Origin: Serripes groenlandicus | Lineage: Eukaryota > Mollusca > Bivalvia > Cardiida > Cardiidae | Assembly: GCA_031761405.1 (NCBI GenBank) | Contig: JASEVX010000003.1 | Span: forward strand, 17,694,489 to 17,758,488 | DNA: 64,000 bases | Reading direction: 5' to 3' | Shown: positions 11,926-23,172 of the stretch, piece after piece | Numbering within the stretch: the first letter of the stretch is position 1 | Layout: every line of letters begins with the position of its first letter | Notes under the pieces: model-generated | The model's input: the letters and a program-made list of their open reading frames with translations, nothing else | The model's database searches: none | What the model was told of the DNA's origin: nothing | Made by a program: the position numbers and the translations under genes

Positions 11926-12022
11926 CACTGAAAGTACTGGCGGAACGGTTGTGTTAGTATCCGTAAATTAAGATCAGACAGGCGGTTGAATGTTTATGTA
12001 CACAGTAGGTCAATGGAACAAA
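11926..12022. repeat. fragment of a dispersed repeat (shared with 55117-55375)
   Basis: ATCAAAGCACTGAAAGT, ACGGTTGTGTT and GATCAGACAGGCGGTTG occur in the same order at 55260-55370. It ends about 70 bases before the giant foldback element. Confidence 0.6.
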
Positions 12023-12090
12023 TCAAATGAAAAATTTGTTATTGATAGTATAGAATTCATATTTTATAGAAAATAATCATGAAAATTAGT

Positions 12091-12100
12091 CTTAGCAAAA
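12091..12100. repeat. left 10-bp target-site duplication of the giant element
   Basis: CTTAGCAAAA lies directly before ATGTGCGTGAAG. The identical ten bases lie directly after CTTCACGCACAT at 34460-34469. A perfect 10-bp match abutting both ends is the mark of transposition. Confidence 0.85.
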
Positions 12101-12570
12101 ATGTGCGTGAAGTTAGCCGGAGTAGCCGGAACAGCCGGAATAGCCGGAACTCCGGCTACTCCGGCTGTATCAACCAGCCGGAACAGCCGGAGTTCCGGCT
12201 ACTCCGGCTGCATTAACCAGCCGGAATAGCCGGAGTTCCGGCTACTCCGGCTGTATAAACCGGCCGGATAAGCTGTATTTCCTATTACTTCGACTGTACT
12301 TACCAGTCGAATATCATCATTCCGGCTACTCCGGCTGTATTAACCAGCCGGTACTCAGGCTTCTCCGGCTGTATAAACCAGGCGGAATAGCTGGAACTCC
12401 GTCTACACTGACTGAATTTACCAGCCGAAACAGTCGAACTCCAGCTACGTCGGCTGTATTAACCAGTCGGAACAGCTGGCTGTATTAACCATCCGGAACA
12501 GCCGGAACTCCGACAACTTCGACTGTATATACCAGCCGGAACTCCGTCTATACCGGAACAGTCGGACCTC
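12101..12570. repeat. outer CCGG-rich tandem array, left arm
   Basis: About ten imperfect units of roughly 46 bp built from AACCAGCCGG, AACAGCCGGA and ACTCCGGCTGTAT. Words and their complements alternate (AGCCGG and CCGGCT), so the array can fold on itself many times. Units nearest the tip are the cleanest; inner ones decay. Confidence 0.85.
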
Positions 12571-12825
12571 CACATGTGGAAGAATTATTTCACCGGCAAT
12601 TGCTATCAGGTATAATTTACCATATGGAAATAAAGAGTAGCTGTAACTTTAACGCGCTATGACTCTTTAATCAATTAATTCATCGCTTAGGTGCAAACGG
12701 CTCCACAAAATATAATTATCTATCTTTAATATGTGGCATTTATTTTTCGAGAAAAATATGATTTAAATGGTCTTTTTTAGGTTAAATAAACATTGTCAAT
12801 ATCGAATACAGGACAACAGATCACA

Positions 12826-12965
12826 TGGACAAAAGCTCCCATGCTATTTTTTTACAGAAGGTCCCATATTATTGTAATAGGGTGGACAAAAGATTCCATG
12901 TTATTTTAACAGGGTGGACAAAAGTGCCACACCATTTTGACAGGATGGACAAAAGATCCCATATT
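12826..12965 (+). repeat. 32-bp GGACAAAAGATCCCATG array, left arm outer block
   Basis: Four units of GGGTGGACAAAAGATCCC followed by AT-rich spacer. The same unit appears inverted at 13612-13765, so these two blocks form a small inverted repeat inside the arm. Confidence 0.85.
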
Positions 12966-13611
12966 GATGAGCCATCCTGGTTTTTGTCTTAAGGTGACAG
13001 ACAGTAACGGTGTTGAGTATATTTTCTTCTTATTAAATGATTTCATAGAAAAATAAACCAGAAAAAAACGAAAAGATTAATAAAGTCAAATTTACTCCCT
13101 GTTAATAAAAAATTATGAGTAAATATATAGCAAACAAAATATAGCATATGGTAACTACAATTAAGTGTTGAAAATTTAGCATATCATGATAATAAAACAA
13201 TGAAAAGTGGATATACATGTATCTACAAACAAAACTGCTTTCAAAGTAGTTCATGCAGACAGGGTCTTTCAAATACTATTTGAAAGACCCTGATGCAGAC
13301 ATATTCAATCAACACACAGTCTGGTCATTGTCATTAGTACAGCTATTTATAAAGTTCACACCAATAATATGCTCAATGTTTTATTTTTCACAGTTTATGT
13401 AAAGAGTCCAATTAACAACACAATTTAGATTTTGATTGCCTTTAATTCAAAATAGCAGGTGATAACTTTGACCCTCTACATTAATTGGCTGTTTACCTTG
13501 AAATTCACATCTATAATATGCCCAATGAATAGGAATTATATATTCATATAGTTTATTCATATGACATTTTATTCATGTCAATCTCTTTATTACTGACTGA
13601 TATATGTTATA
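12966..13611. other. spacer between the inverted 32-bp arrays, left arm
   Basis: AT-rich sequence without a gene. It holds the 33-bp palindrome described separately. The counterpart in the right arm is about 32973-33591. Confidence 0.6.
13253..13299. mobile_element. 33-bp hAT-like terminus-only palindrome with flanking 7-bp duplication
   Basis: CAGGGTCTTTCAAATA, a single C, then the exact reverse complement TATTTGAAAGACCCTG (13260-13292). ATGCAGA lies directly on both sides (13253-13259 and 13293-13299). CAGGG tips and a 7-8 bp duplication suggest two hAT termini joined with nothing between, a minimal internal-deletion product. The superfamily is inferred. Confidence 0.55.
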
Positions 13612-13765
13612 AGTGGGATCTTTTGTCCACCCTGCCAAAATGATGCGGGAGCTTTTGTCCACCCTGTTAAAATAACATGGGATCTTTTGTCCACACTGTA
13701 AAAATGATGTGGGAGCTTTTGTCCACCCTGCCAAAAATAGCATGGGATCTTTTGTCCGGCTCCCG
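13612..13765 (-). repeat. 32-bp GGGATCTTTTGTCCACC array, left arm inner block
   Basis: Five units of GGGATCTTTTGTCCACCCTG with spacer, the inverse of 12826-12965. Open frames here simply read through the repeat and differ by frame; they are not genes. Confidence 0.85.
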
Positions 13766-14865
13766 TCAATATCATATAGACAAAGAACAAAATAAAAGTA
13801 CCCATTCACTTATAATCGATGTATATCAAATATTATTATATATATTTCTTAGTTGCAAACGGTCTCGGATGCGGCACTTCTTCATCAACAATGTAATTTT
13901 TATTTTATCAAAATAAATTTAGATTTAGATGGTCTTTTTAAAGATATATTTTTAACTTCATGATTTCGGATTTGTTCGTGAAAGTCCGGCAATGCTCCCG
14001 ATTTTACCCGAAGTTTTATGACCCTCATAAAGTCAATTAGTATCACCAGGGGATCTGAAGCGAGTCGCGTATCCCTATTACATAATCAGTAATACTATAT
14101 ACATGATCTATACTATAATCTTCAATGTGAAATGATGTATCTTTAACAACTGCGAATAGAAGAGGGTATTATACATTTAGTAACAGAACGTAAATTGGTA
14201 ATTTACTGCTCTAAAACATTCCTGCCGTAAATGATATAATGCTTTTTTTTTTCTATTTCTGGTCCTCTGGTGTATGTGGGAAAAGGTTACGATAAAATCC
14301 ACCTGACTATGTTGTGAATTAAAAACTAAAATTCAATCAACTCTGTTGACCGAAATTTACAAATATCAGACTTTACCCATAAATACGCATTTGGACGCAT
14401 CAATAGTTCACGGGTTTTAGAAACAGTGTATAAATTGGAGACATTAATCATTAATAATTAGAAAATTAATGAATGTTTTCTATTCTATTCAATTGTTATT
14501 TAATTAAGTTCAACATCTATGATTTTCCATAATCGTGCATACTTATATGTGTATCGTTAGTCTATTTGTTAGTTTTCATCATGGATATGCTTATGTATAT
14601 AACATGGAACGTGTGTCAATAAATACTATTAATTTACAGATGTTTTGGTTTTATCCATATTAAGCTATAAACCAGTGTATTTGGCTAACTGCCCGCCACG
14701 ACTATCCCCGAGGCGTTAATTGTTTTATTACCCCGGTCACAGCGTGTGATCAATGTGTATTGGTAAATAACGGAACCTAACGGAGATTAACGAATGAATT
14801 GTTTCAGAGCGCAGCTAGGCTTATCGATATTTGATATTTATCTGATGATCACAATTCTTCGGTAT
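13766..14865. other. arm segment without a gene
   Basis: AT-rich, non-coding sequence repeated inverted in the right arm (about 31944-32848). Small differences between arms, such as lengths of T runs near 14250, show the copies are not identical. Confidence 0.6.
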
Positions 14866-15105
14866 GGCTGCGTCGGCTGTATTAACCAGCCGGAACAGGC
14901 GGAACTCCCTCTACACCAACCGTTTTAAACAGCCGAAACAGCTGGAACTTCGTCTTCACCGACTATATTAACAAACCGGAACAGTCGGACCTCCAACTAC
15001 GTCGGCTGTATTAACCAGCCGGAACAGAGGGAATTCCAGTTACACAAGCTATATTAATCAGCCGAAACAAGCGGAACTCTGGCAACTACGACTGTATTAA
15101 CCATG
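14866..15105. repeat. inner CCGG-rich tandem array, left arm
   Basis: Degenerate copies of the same unit as the outer array (GTATTAACCAGCCGGAAC). It separates the AT-rich arm segment from the satellite block. Confidence 0.75.
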
Positions 15106-18100
15106 CATGCTTCAATCCACCCTCCAATCCATCTATCGCGAACAATATGCACGCGAAAACGAGGGTGAAACCACTCTGTCAGCCCAACTCCGGCTGTGTT
15201 TTGCAGCCGGCTGCGATACATCCGGGTGGAATCCGGCTAGCGTGTCTAGCGTGTGAACATTGCAGCTAGCTGCGATAAATCCGGGCGGAATCCGGCTAGT
15301 GCAACTCGGAGCAAGAGTGTGTCACTTTCACCTGACATATATGTCAGGATGCCAGTTAAACTCTCTAATATCCAGCAATTTCCAGCCGGAGTTAGCGGGA
15401 GTTGGGCTGCCAAAACGCCAAATTCATGTGATAATTGCAGCCAGCTGCGATAAATCCGGGCGGAACCCAGCTAGTGCAACTCGGAGCCAGAGTGAGGCAC
15501 TTTCACGTGACACATGTCACGATGCCAGTTAAGCTTTCTAACTCGAACAGGACGGGTGCAAAGTCGGGAATATGTCGGGAAATCCCAATTCCGGCTGTGC
15601 ATGGCTGCCGACTGACGGACCTTGGCGAAACCGGATGACATGCAACAGGAAGTCAGTTTGAGGCGCTTTCACCTGGCATACATTAATTCACCGTCCAATC
15701 CATCTATCTCGAGCAATAGGCACGCCAAAACGGGAGTGGGAGCCATTCTGTCGGCCCAACTCCGGCTAGGTTTTGCAGCCGGCTGCGATAAATCCGGGTA
15801 GAATTCGGCTAGCGTGTCTGGGAGCCAGAGTGTGTCACTTTCACCTGACATATGCCAAGATGCCAGTTAAACTCTAATATCGAGCAATATACAGCCGGAG
15901 TTGGGCTGTAGACTTTGCCAAACTGCCAACTTCATATGAACATGGCAGCCAGCTGCGATAAATCCGGATGGAATCCGGCTAGTGCGACTCGGAGCCAGAC
16001 TGAGGCGCTTTCACCTGGCATACTTCAATCCACCGTGCAATCCATCTATCTCGAACAATAGGTACGCCAAAACGGGGGTGAGACCACTCTGTCGGCCCAA
16101 CTCCGGCTGGGTTTTGCAGCCGGCTGCGATACATCCGCGTGGAATCCGGCTAGCGTGTCAGGGAGCCAGAGTGTGTCACTTTCATTTGACATATATGTCA
16201 GGATGCCAGTTAAACTCTCTAATTTCCAGCCGGAGTTGGCCGGAGTTGGGCTGCAAGAACGCCAACTTCATGTGAACATTGCAGCCAGCTGCGATAAATC
16301 CGGTCGGAATCCAGCTAGTGCAACTCGGAGCCAGAGTGAGGCACTTTCACCTGACACATGTCACGATGCCAGTTAAGCTTTTTAATTCGAACAGGACGGG
16401 TGCAAAGTCTGGAATATGTCGGGAAATCCCAACTCCGGCTGGGTTTTGCAGCCGGCTGCGATACATCCGGGTGGAATCCGGCTAGCGTTTCTGGGAGCCA
16501 GAGTGTGTCACTTTCACCTGACATATATGTCAGGATGCCAGTTAGACTCTCGAATATCCAGCAATTTCCAGCCCGAGTTAGCCGGAGTTGGGCTGCCAAA
16601 ACGCCAACTTCATGTGAACATTGCAGCCAGCTGCGATACATCCGGGCGGAATCCGGCTAGTGCAACTCGGAGCCAGAGTGAGGCACTTTCACCTGACACA
16701 TGTCACGATGCCAGTTAAGCTCTCTAATTCGAACAGGACGGGTGCAAATTCGGGAATATGTCGGGAAATCCCAACTCCGGCTGTGCATGGCAGCCGGCTG
16801 ACGGAATTTGGCGAAACCGGATGTCATGCAACAGAAAGTCAGTTTGCGATGCTTTCACCTGGCATGCTTCAATCTGCCGTCCAAGCCATCTATCTCGAGC
16901 AATAGGCACGCCAAAACGAGGGTGGGAGCCACTCTGTCGTCCAACTCCGGCTGGATTTTACAGCCGGCTGCGATAAATCCGGGTGGAATCCGCCTAGCGT
17001 GTCTGGTAGCCAGAGTGTGTCACTTTCACCTGGCATATGCCAGGATGCCAGTTAAACTCTCTAATATCGAGCAATATACACCCGGAGTTGGGCTGTAGAC
17101 TTGGCCAAACTGACAACTTCATCTGAACATGGCAGCCAGCTGCGATAAATCCGGATGAAATCTGGCTAGTGTGACTCGGAGCCAGACTGAGGTGCTTTTA
17201 CCTGACATGCTTCAATCCACCGTCCAATCCATCCATCTCGAACAATAGGCACGCCAAAACGGGGGTGAGACCACTCTGTCGGCCCAACTCCGGCTGGGTT
17301 TTGCCGCCGGCTGCGATACATCCGGGTGGAATCCGGCTAGCGTGTCTTGGAGCCAGAGTGTGTCACTTTCATTTGACATATATGTCAGGATGCCAGTTAA
17401 ACTCTCTAATTTCCAGCCGGAGCTGGCCGGAGTTGGCCGGAGTTGGGCTGCCAGAACGCCAACTTTATGTGAACATTGCAGCCAGCTGCGATAAATCCGG
17501 GCGGATTCCGGCTAGTGCAACTCGGAGCCAGAGTGAGGCACTTTCACCTGACACATGTCACGATGCCAGTTAAGCTTTTTAATTCGAACAGGACGGGTGC
17601 AAAATCGGGAATATGTCGGGAAATCCCAACTCCGGCTGGGTTTTGCAGCCGGCTGCGATACATCCGGGTGGAATCCGGCTAGCGTGTCAGGGAGCCAGAG
17701 TGTGTCACTTTCATTTGACATATATGTCAGGATGCCAGTTAAACTCTCTAATTTCCAGCCGGAGTTGGCCGGAGTTGGCCGGAGTTGGGCTGCCAGAACG
17801 CCAACTTCATGTGAACATTGCAGCCAGCTGCGATAAATCCGGGCGGAATCCGGCTATTGCAACTCGGAGCCAGAGTGAGGCAGTTTCACCTGACACATGT
17901 CACGATGCCAGTTAAGCTTTTTAATTCGAACAGGACGGTTGCAAATTCGGGAATATGTCGGGAAATCCCAACTCCGGCTGGGTTTTGCAGCCGGCTGCGA
18001 TACATCCGGGTGGAATCCGGCTAGCGTTTCTGGGAGCCAGAGTGTGTCACTTTCACCTGACATATATGTCAGGATGCCAGTTAGACTCTCGAATATCCAG

Positions 18101-19264
18101 CAATTTCCAGCCGGAGTTAGCCGGAGTTGGGCTGCCAAAACGCCAACTTCATGTTAACATTGCAGCCAGCTGCAATAAATCCGTGCGGAATCCGGCTACT
18201 GCAACTCGGAGCCAGAGTGAGGCACTTTCACCTGACACATGTCACGATGCCAGTTAAGCTCTCTAATTCGAACAGGACGGGTGCAAATTCGGGAATATGT
18301 CGGGATATCCCAACTCCGGCTGTGCATGGCAGCCGGCTGACGGAATTTGGCGAAACCGGATTTCATGCAACAGGAAGTCAGTTTGCGGCGCTTTCACCTG
18401 GCATGCTTCAATCCGCCGTCCAAGCCATCTATCTCGAGCAATAGGCACGCCAAAACGAGGGTGGGAGCCACTCTGTCGGCCCAACTCCGGCTGGGTTTTA
18501 CAGCCGGCTGCGATAAATCTGGGTGGAATCCGCCTAGCGTGTCTGGGAGCCAGAGTGTGTCACTTTCACCTGGCATATGCCAGGATGCCAGTTAAACTCT
18601 CTAATATCGAGCAATAAACAGCCTTAGTTGGGCTGTAGACTTGGCCAAACTGCCAACTTCATCTGAACATGGCAGCCAGCTGCGATAAATCCGGGTGGAA
18701 TCCGCCTAGTGCGACTCGGAGCCAGAGTGAGGCGCTTTCACATGGCATGCTTCAATCCACCGTCCAATCCATCTATCTCGAACAATAGGCACGCCAAAAC
18801 GGGGGTGAGACCACTCTGTCGGCCCAACTCCGGCTGGGTTTTGCAGCCGGCTGCGATACATCCGGGTGGAATCCGGCTAGCGTGTCTGGAAGCCAGAGTG
18901 TGTCACTTTCACCTGACATATATGTCAGGATGCCAGTTAAACTTCGAACAGTACGGGTGCAAAGTCGGGAATATGTCGGGAAATCCCAACTCCGGCTGTG
19001 CATGGCTGCCGGCTGACGGACCTTGGCGAAACCGGATGTCATGCAACAGGAAGTCAGTTTGAGGCGCTTTCACCTGGCATACATCAATCCACCGTCCAAT
19101 CCATCTATCTCGAGCAATAGGCACGCCAAAACGAGGGTGGGAGCCACTCTGTCGTCCCAACTCCGGCTGGGTTTTGCAGCCGGCTGCGATAAATCCGGCT
19201 AGCGTGTCTGGGAGCCAGAGTGTGTCACTTTCACCTGATATATGCCATGATGCCAGTTAAACTC
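15105..19264 (+). repeat. satellite block, left arm (342-bp higher-order unit)
   Basis: About 4.2 kb of diverged monomers near 170 bp, pairing into a 342-bp unit in the most regular part: the phrase CTCCGGCTGGGTTTTGCAGC recurs at about 17630 and 17972. Monomers share GAGCCAGAGTG, CACTTTCACCTG, GATGCCAGTTAA and a CTGCGATANATCCGGG word. A palindrome follows CACTTTCA in many monomers (CCTGACATATATGTCAGG or CCTGGCATATGCCAGG). Because 342 is divisible by three, open frames of about 100 codons recur on both strands; they are by-products. Confidence 0.85.
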
Positions 19265-19329
19265 TGTTGAAAGCACGCCCATATCACTTCCTCAAACTCA
19301 ACCTGCAGGAAAGTGTCGGTTAATGCTTC

Positions 19330-19336
19330 CTCGAGC
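19330..19336. repeat. left 7-bp target-site duplication of the P-type transposon
   Basis: CTCGAGC directly precedes CAGGGACC; the identical CTCGAGC directly follows GTCCCTG at 24107-24113. Confidence 0.75.
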
Positions 19337-19390
19337 CAGGGACCGTGTATAACAGGGATACGCGTCGACGAAAATATCGATTAAATCTCG

Positions 19391-19451
19391 GACTTCGCGA
19401 GATTTCGCGAGAACTCTAGCGGTGGCCTCATTTTACCGTCGCCATCTTTAC
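19391..19451 (+). promoter_or_regulatory. candidate promoter of the P-type transposon
   Basis: Contains CTTCGCGAGATTTCGCGAGA, two near-copies of the TCTCGCGAGA promoter palindrome of animals, then CGTCGCCATCTTT, a YY1 motif read on the other strand. About 18 bases later is GGCAAAAG|GTATGA, a good splice donor (19469/19470), so a short non-coding first exon spliced to a later transposase exon is plausible. Inferred from motifs only. Confidence 0.45.
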
Positions 19452-19764
19452 GAATACATTGGGCAAAAGGTATGATATTTTATTTCACTTGATTGACTTT
19501 AATAGAGTACAAAAACATAATTTTTAATTTAATGAATGTCAGCATTAAGAATCATAGGATATATAATTGAGAAAATCTTTTTAAAAATGATCGTTTTAAG
19601 GCTAAGTTTGGTTGCGACAATCATTGGAAAATTGTAAACAAAGGAAGTTGATAAATTTCAATCGATGGCGAAGCGAGAAACATCACATTGTTACGGACGA
19701 TAAATGGTTGGAATAAGGTTCAAATTTCATGGTTAATTGCTCAAAAGATAAATAGATTATATAA

Positions 19765-20740
19765 CTGTGTATCTTAATCATTTATAATGTCCCACTTGTC
19801 ATTTTTATTGTTTTATTTGTGTCCTGAATTCGCCTCGTTTTGCTCGTTTTGCTCTATTGCATCAATTTGTAATCAAAACTTCTCGGCCATCAAGAAAAAC
19901 TTGTCTACATTGAAAAACACTTTTCATGTCCTAACTGCATAAACAAATGATAAAGTATTATTTTCCAAGAAGTTGAGATGCTATAAAGTGTTCGGTTATT
20001 CATTAATAATGTATAACTTGTCTTTTTAAATGTTTTATTCATGTTTTGAATTTGCCCTATTTTGCTCTATTGCATCAATTTGTAATCAATCTTCTCAGCC
20101 ATCAAGAAAAACTTGTCTACTTCGAAAAATAGTTTTCATGTCCTAACTGCATAAACAAATGATAAAGTATTATTTTCCAAGAAGTTGAGATGCTATAAAG
20201 TGTAACTTTATCATTAATAATGTATAACTTGTCTTTTTAAATGTTTTATTCATGTTTTGAATTTGCCCTATTTTGCTCTATTGCATCAATTTGTAATCAA
20301 ACTTCTCAGCCATCAAGAAAAACTTGTCTACTTCGAAAAATAGTTTTCAAGTATCTACTGCATCAAAAACTGTTAAAGTATTATTTTACAAGAAGTTGAG
20401 ATGCTATAAAGTGTACCTTTATCATTAATAATGTATAACTTGTCTTTTTAAATGTTTTATTCATGTTCTGAATTTGCCCTATTTTGCTATTTTACATCAG
20501 TTCTTAATAATCAAGGAAAACATGTCTATTTTGAGACACAGTTTTCAAGTCTCTACTGCATCACAAAAGGATAAAGTATTATTTTACAAGAAATGTTTTA
20601 TTCATGTTCTGGATTTGCCCTATTTTGCTATTTTACATCAATTCATAATCACAGCCAACTAAGGAAAACATGTCTACTTTGAGACACAGTTTTCATGTCT
20701 TTACTGCATCAAATAAGGATTTAATATCAATTTACAAGAA
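19765..20740 (+). repeat. tandem array of about 210-bp units in the P-type transposon
   Basis: About four and a half units sharing ATAACTTGTCTTTTTAAATG, TTTGCCCTATTTTGCTCTAT, AAGAAAAACTTGTCTAC and AAAGTATTATTTTCCAAGAA, starting near 19785, 20010, 20222 and 20430. The last is interrupted and shortened. It occupies the place where N-terminal transposase exons would be expected, so it probably replaced or displaced them. Confidence 0.8.
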
Positions 20741-20956
20741 GTGCAGCTGTTATCTATTGTGAATAGAAACTAAAACCATTTATACATATTTATCTAAAAA
20801 CTAATACACATTTTGTATTCATGAACAGCATACATGCATTATAAAATTCCAAGCCCACACATTCTATAAGAACATTTGGTGAACATACACATAACAATGA
20901 CAACAAGGCGAGTATTGTTTTGTGAAATGGCTAAATAAATTTATTTTTCCTTTTAG

Positions 20957-21683
20957 ATCAAATAAATATAATCCAGCCTCAAAAGGAAAATGGGTCGAAT
21001 TAGTCATAGAAAAAGGATTGGACGTAGAAAACGCACCAAAAAGCACCCCCCTCAGCCTCAAGGTTCAGTCAAAGACACATTTCAAGAGCTTAACTATACA
21101 AACTCAAGTTATGAGCTCAACAGTAGCCAATGCTCTTGAAATAACTTATGGTGGTCAATATGCAGAAACAGTTAAATTTATCCGCCATATGGACAAATTC
21201 TTTGATATCATGAACACAAGAAATTTTGGTGAGTCAATCAGAAAAAGAAATGACAATGTAAAACCATTTGTAGATATTGAAGATGAAAGGTTAGTTTACT
21301 TGAATGAAGAATTTCTAGAGTATTTTGAGGACTGGGATCGAGAGATTTTTACGCGGCCAGGAAACTTTAAAAAGTCGGAAAGAAATATGATGAAACTCAG
21401 TTATCAAACATTGGAAGGACTAAAGTTTACAGTTAAATCTGTGACGGAATGCATCAAGTTTTGTTTAAAAAGTGGAATGCCATTCGTTCTCACAGATAAG
21501 TTTAATCAGGATGCTATTGAGCAGCATTTTGGAATGCACAGAGCAAGCTGTGGTTCTAATACAAATCCAACATTAGATCAATTCAACTGTTCCCTTCAAA
21601 AACTGAGAATTGTTGGATCACAAGCATTGGCTCCTATGCGAGGAAATACTAAAAGACGTCTTGAACTTCTTTTCTTCATATGA
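20957..21683 (+). CDS. P-element/THAP9-like transposase, C-terminal exon (5' incomplete)
   Basis: The P/THAP9 family cuts and pastes DNA with an RNase H-like core. This exon encodes about 241 residues and ends at TGA, 21681-21683. A splice acceptor TTTTCCTTTTAG (to 20956) precedes it and there is no suitable ATG, so it is a 3' exon. Near the end is DKFNQDAIEQHFGMHR followed by NPTLDQF, the pattern of the C-terminal RNase H segment carrying the last acidic catalytic residue. The THAP DNA-binding domain and first catalytic Asp residues are not found upstream, where a tandem array lies. It is therefore probably a broken transposase, although the exon itself is intact. Its 3' end overlaps the convergent minus-strand gene by 66 bases. 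Confidence 0.75.
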
Positions 21684-22123
21684 GTTAGACTTGTTTTTCA
21701 CTATTACATTCATTAGGCCATGACACAGAACACCATAAAACTGCCTAGTCTTAATGGATATTGGTTGAACTATATCGCTGAAGGCAGACAGAGTATCTTG
21801 ATCTGCTGATAGGCTATATAAGTTTGAAAATAGCACTTCATTGTCAAAGTCTGCTGTAGCATCAACCTCCTCCATGATGTTCTTAAATTGTGGCAGTAAT
21901 AGAGACTGAACCTTCTCATATATATGTGAGCTTGCTAAAATTCCTTCCGAAATATCAATAATGTTTTTACCATGAACTGATGACGTCTTTCTTAGTGAAT
22001 TGCTGCTGATAATTTCTAAGCTTGTACCTAATGCACTGTGAAAGTTTTTATCAAAATCACTGTCCACTTGAAATGGTCTTGCATTCAAATGTTCAGAGGG
22101 GGACTTTATTCTGTAGTCTGAAA
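21618..22123 (-). CDS. accessory protein of the P-type transposon, exon 2
   Basis: Open from a splice acceptor (ATATATTTACAG, ending at 22124) to the stop, 168 codons. Joined to the exon at 23173-23410 the total is 744 nt, 247 residues plus stop, and the phases agree (1 + 2). Another acceptor six bases further in (TTTCAG) would also keep frame. The protein part is hydrophilic with an Asp-rich stretch (TADFDNEVLFSNLYS) and a hydrophobic GVLCHGLMNVIV near the end. No domain was recognised. Its last 66 bases overlap the transposase exon in antisense. Confidence 0.55.
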
Positions 22124-23172
22124 CTGTAAATATATCCAGTTTAAATAAATGTGTATATATGTATATTACTATCCCAATTTAGCAGTAGCCTACTTTGAAA
22201 ACACACAGAGGTCACCAATGTTTTCAACACTATTCAAGACTTACACTTGAATGTATACAGGTTTCCCATATTTTTTCAAAGTTGTTTGTTGTAAATTTGT
22301 TGTAGTGGGAAAGGGTTAAGTTAAGCAGAGGTATAGATAAAGCGCGTTTTGCATGTTCTAAAATCCTTATTTGACCATCAAACCCTATGTTGTTGGTGCT
22401 TAGACGATGATTTTGAGTACTACAACATATGGCTTGCTTTGTCAATACCAGATAAAATATGGGGAAAGAGCTCCTTATCTGGACCTGGTTAGTTTTAAGA
22501 AATTATAAAATAATATTTTAAGAATTGTTTGAAATGATTGCTGGGAAACAACTGTGAGCAACTTTATAAAATTTAGCTTTAATATAATGATTATTGTGAA
22601 GAATATATTGGAACCTTTTCTCATTGAGAGGTATTTATCTAAGGATTACCTTGCAAATTATAAATAAAAGTATGTCACTGTATACTGTATGGGTTATTTC
22701 TTGTCCTGGTGTTAAGTATATTGATTGATTTGGGTTTAACGCTGTTTTCAACAAATTTTCAGTCATATCACACAGCCAATTCACCTATTCATGTGTTTCC
22801 TGTTTTCTCACACCAGTTATCCACAAAACAATCCTTCCAAGCTACTGGCTGCTTTTCCACATATACGGTTAGACCACGAATGACGCTTGTCACAATGACT
22901 ATTGTCAAATTGGCCGAGCTGGGGTTCGAACTCACAAACCCTGGATTGACAGGCTGTGTCGCTACCGACTGAGCTATCGGGGCTCGGCTGGTGTTATATA
23001 TAAGTTTATGAATTGAATCAGCAGTTAGTTGTAAGGCTTGATTTACCTTGAATGAATCCTATCCTGCTATTAGTTATGATTCTACATTTGCAACCGGAAG
23101 TGTAGATCATGCACTCTGATCAACATCTGCTGTCTTTGCTTTTAAGTTTTACCAAGAAAAAAAAGCATTTAC
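22124..23172 (-). other. intron of the accessory gene
   Basis: 1,049 bases from donor ACGAG|GTAAAT (exon end 23173) to acceptor TTTACAG. It contains a TTAA-MITE end fragment (22260-22320, closing GTGGGAAAGGGTTAAG) and a SINE (22725-22990). Another small exon inside cannot be excluded. Confidence 0.5.
22725..22990 (-). mobile_element. tRNA-derived SINE, near full length
   Basis: On the minus strand the head reads AGCCGAGCCCCGATAGCTCA (A box) and GAGTTCGAACCCC (B box), then the body with TGACAATAGTCATTG and a 3' part ending AAACAGCGTTAAACCC. This copy is the best match to the unit of the 58-bp array at 59282-60321. Confidence 0.85.

Larger units (their letters stand above)
12101..19264 (+). 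repeat. left arm of the giant inverted repeat
   Basis: About 7.16 kb. Order from the tip: CCGG-rich array (to 12570), a 2.3 kb segment with nested inverted repeats, a second CCGG-rich array (14866-15105), then satellite to 19264. It is longer than the right arm mainly because the satellite has about 1 kb more of units. Confidence 0.85.

Noticed and set aside
13573..13916. Open frames with repeated WTKDP/GQKIPCYF peptides
   Set aside because: They are translations of the 32-bp tandem array and its inverse, and recur in different frames.
15253..19160. Many overlapping open frames of 60-117 codons on both strands of the left satellite
   Set aside because: They repeat the same peptides unit after unit because the 342-bp period is a multiple of three. 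They occur on both strands and lack splice or start context.
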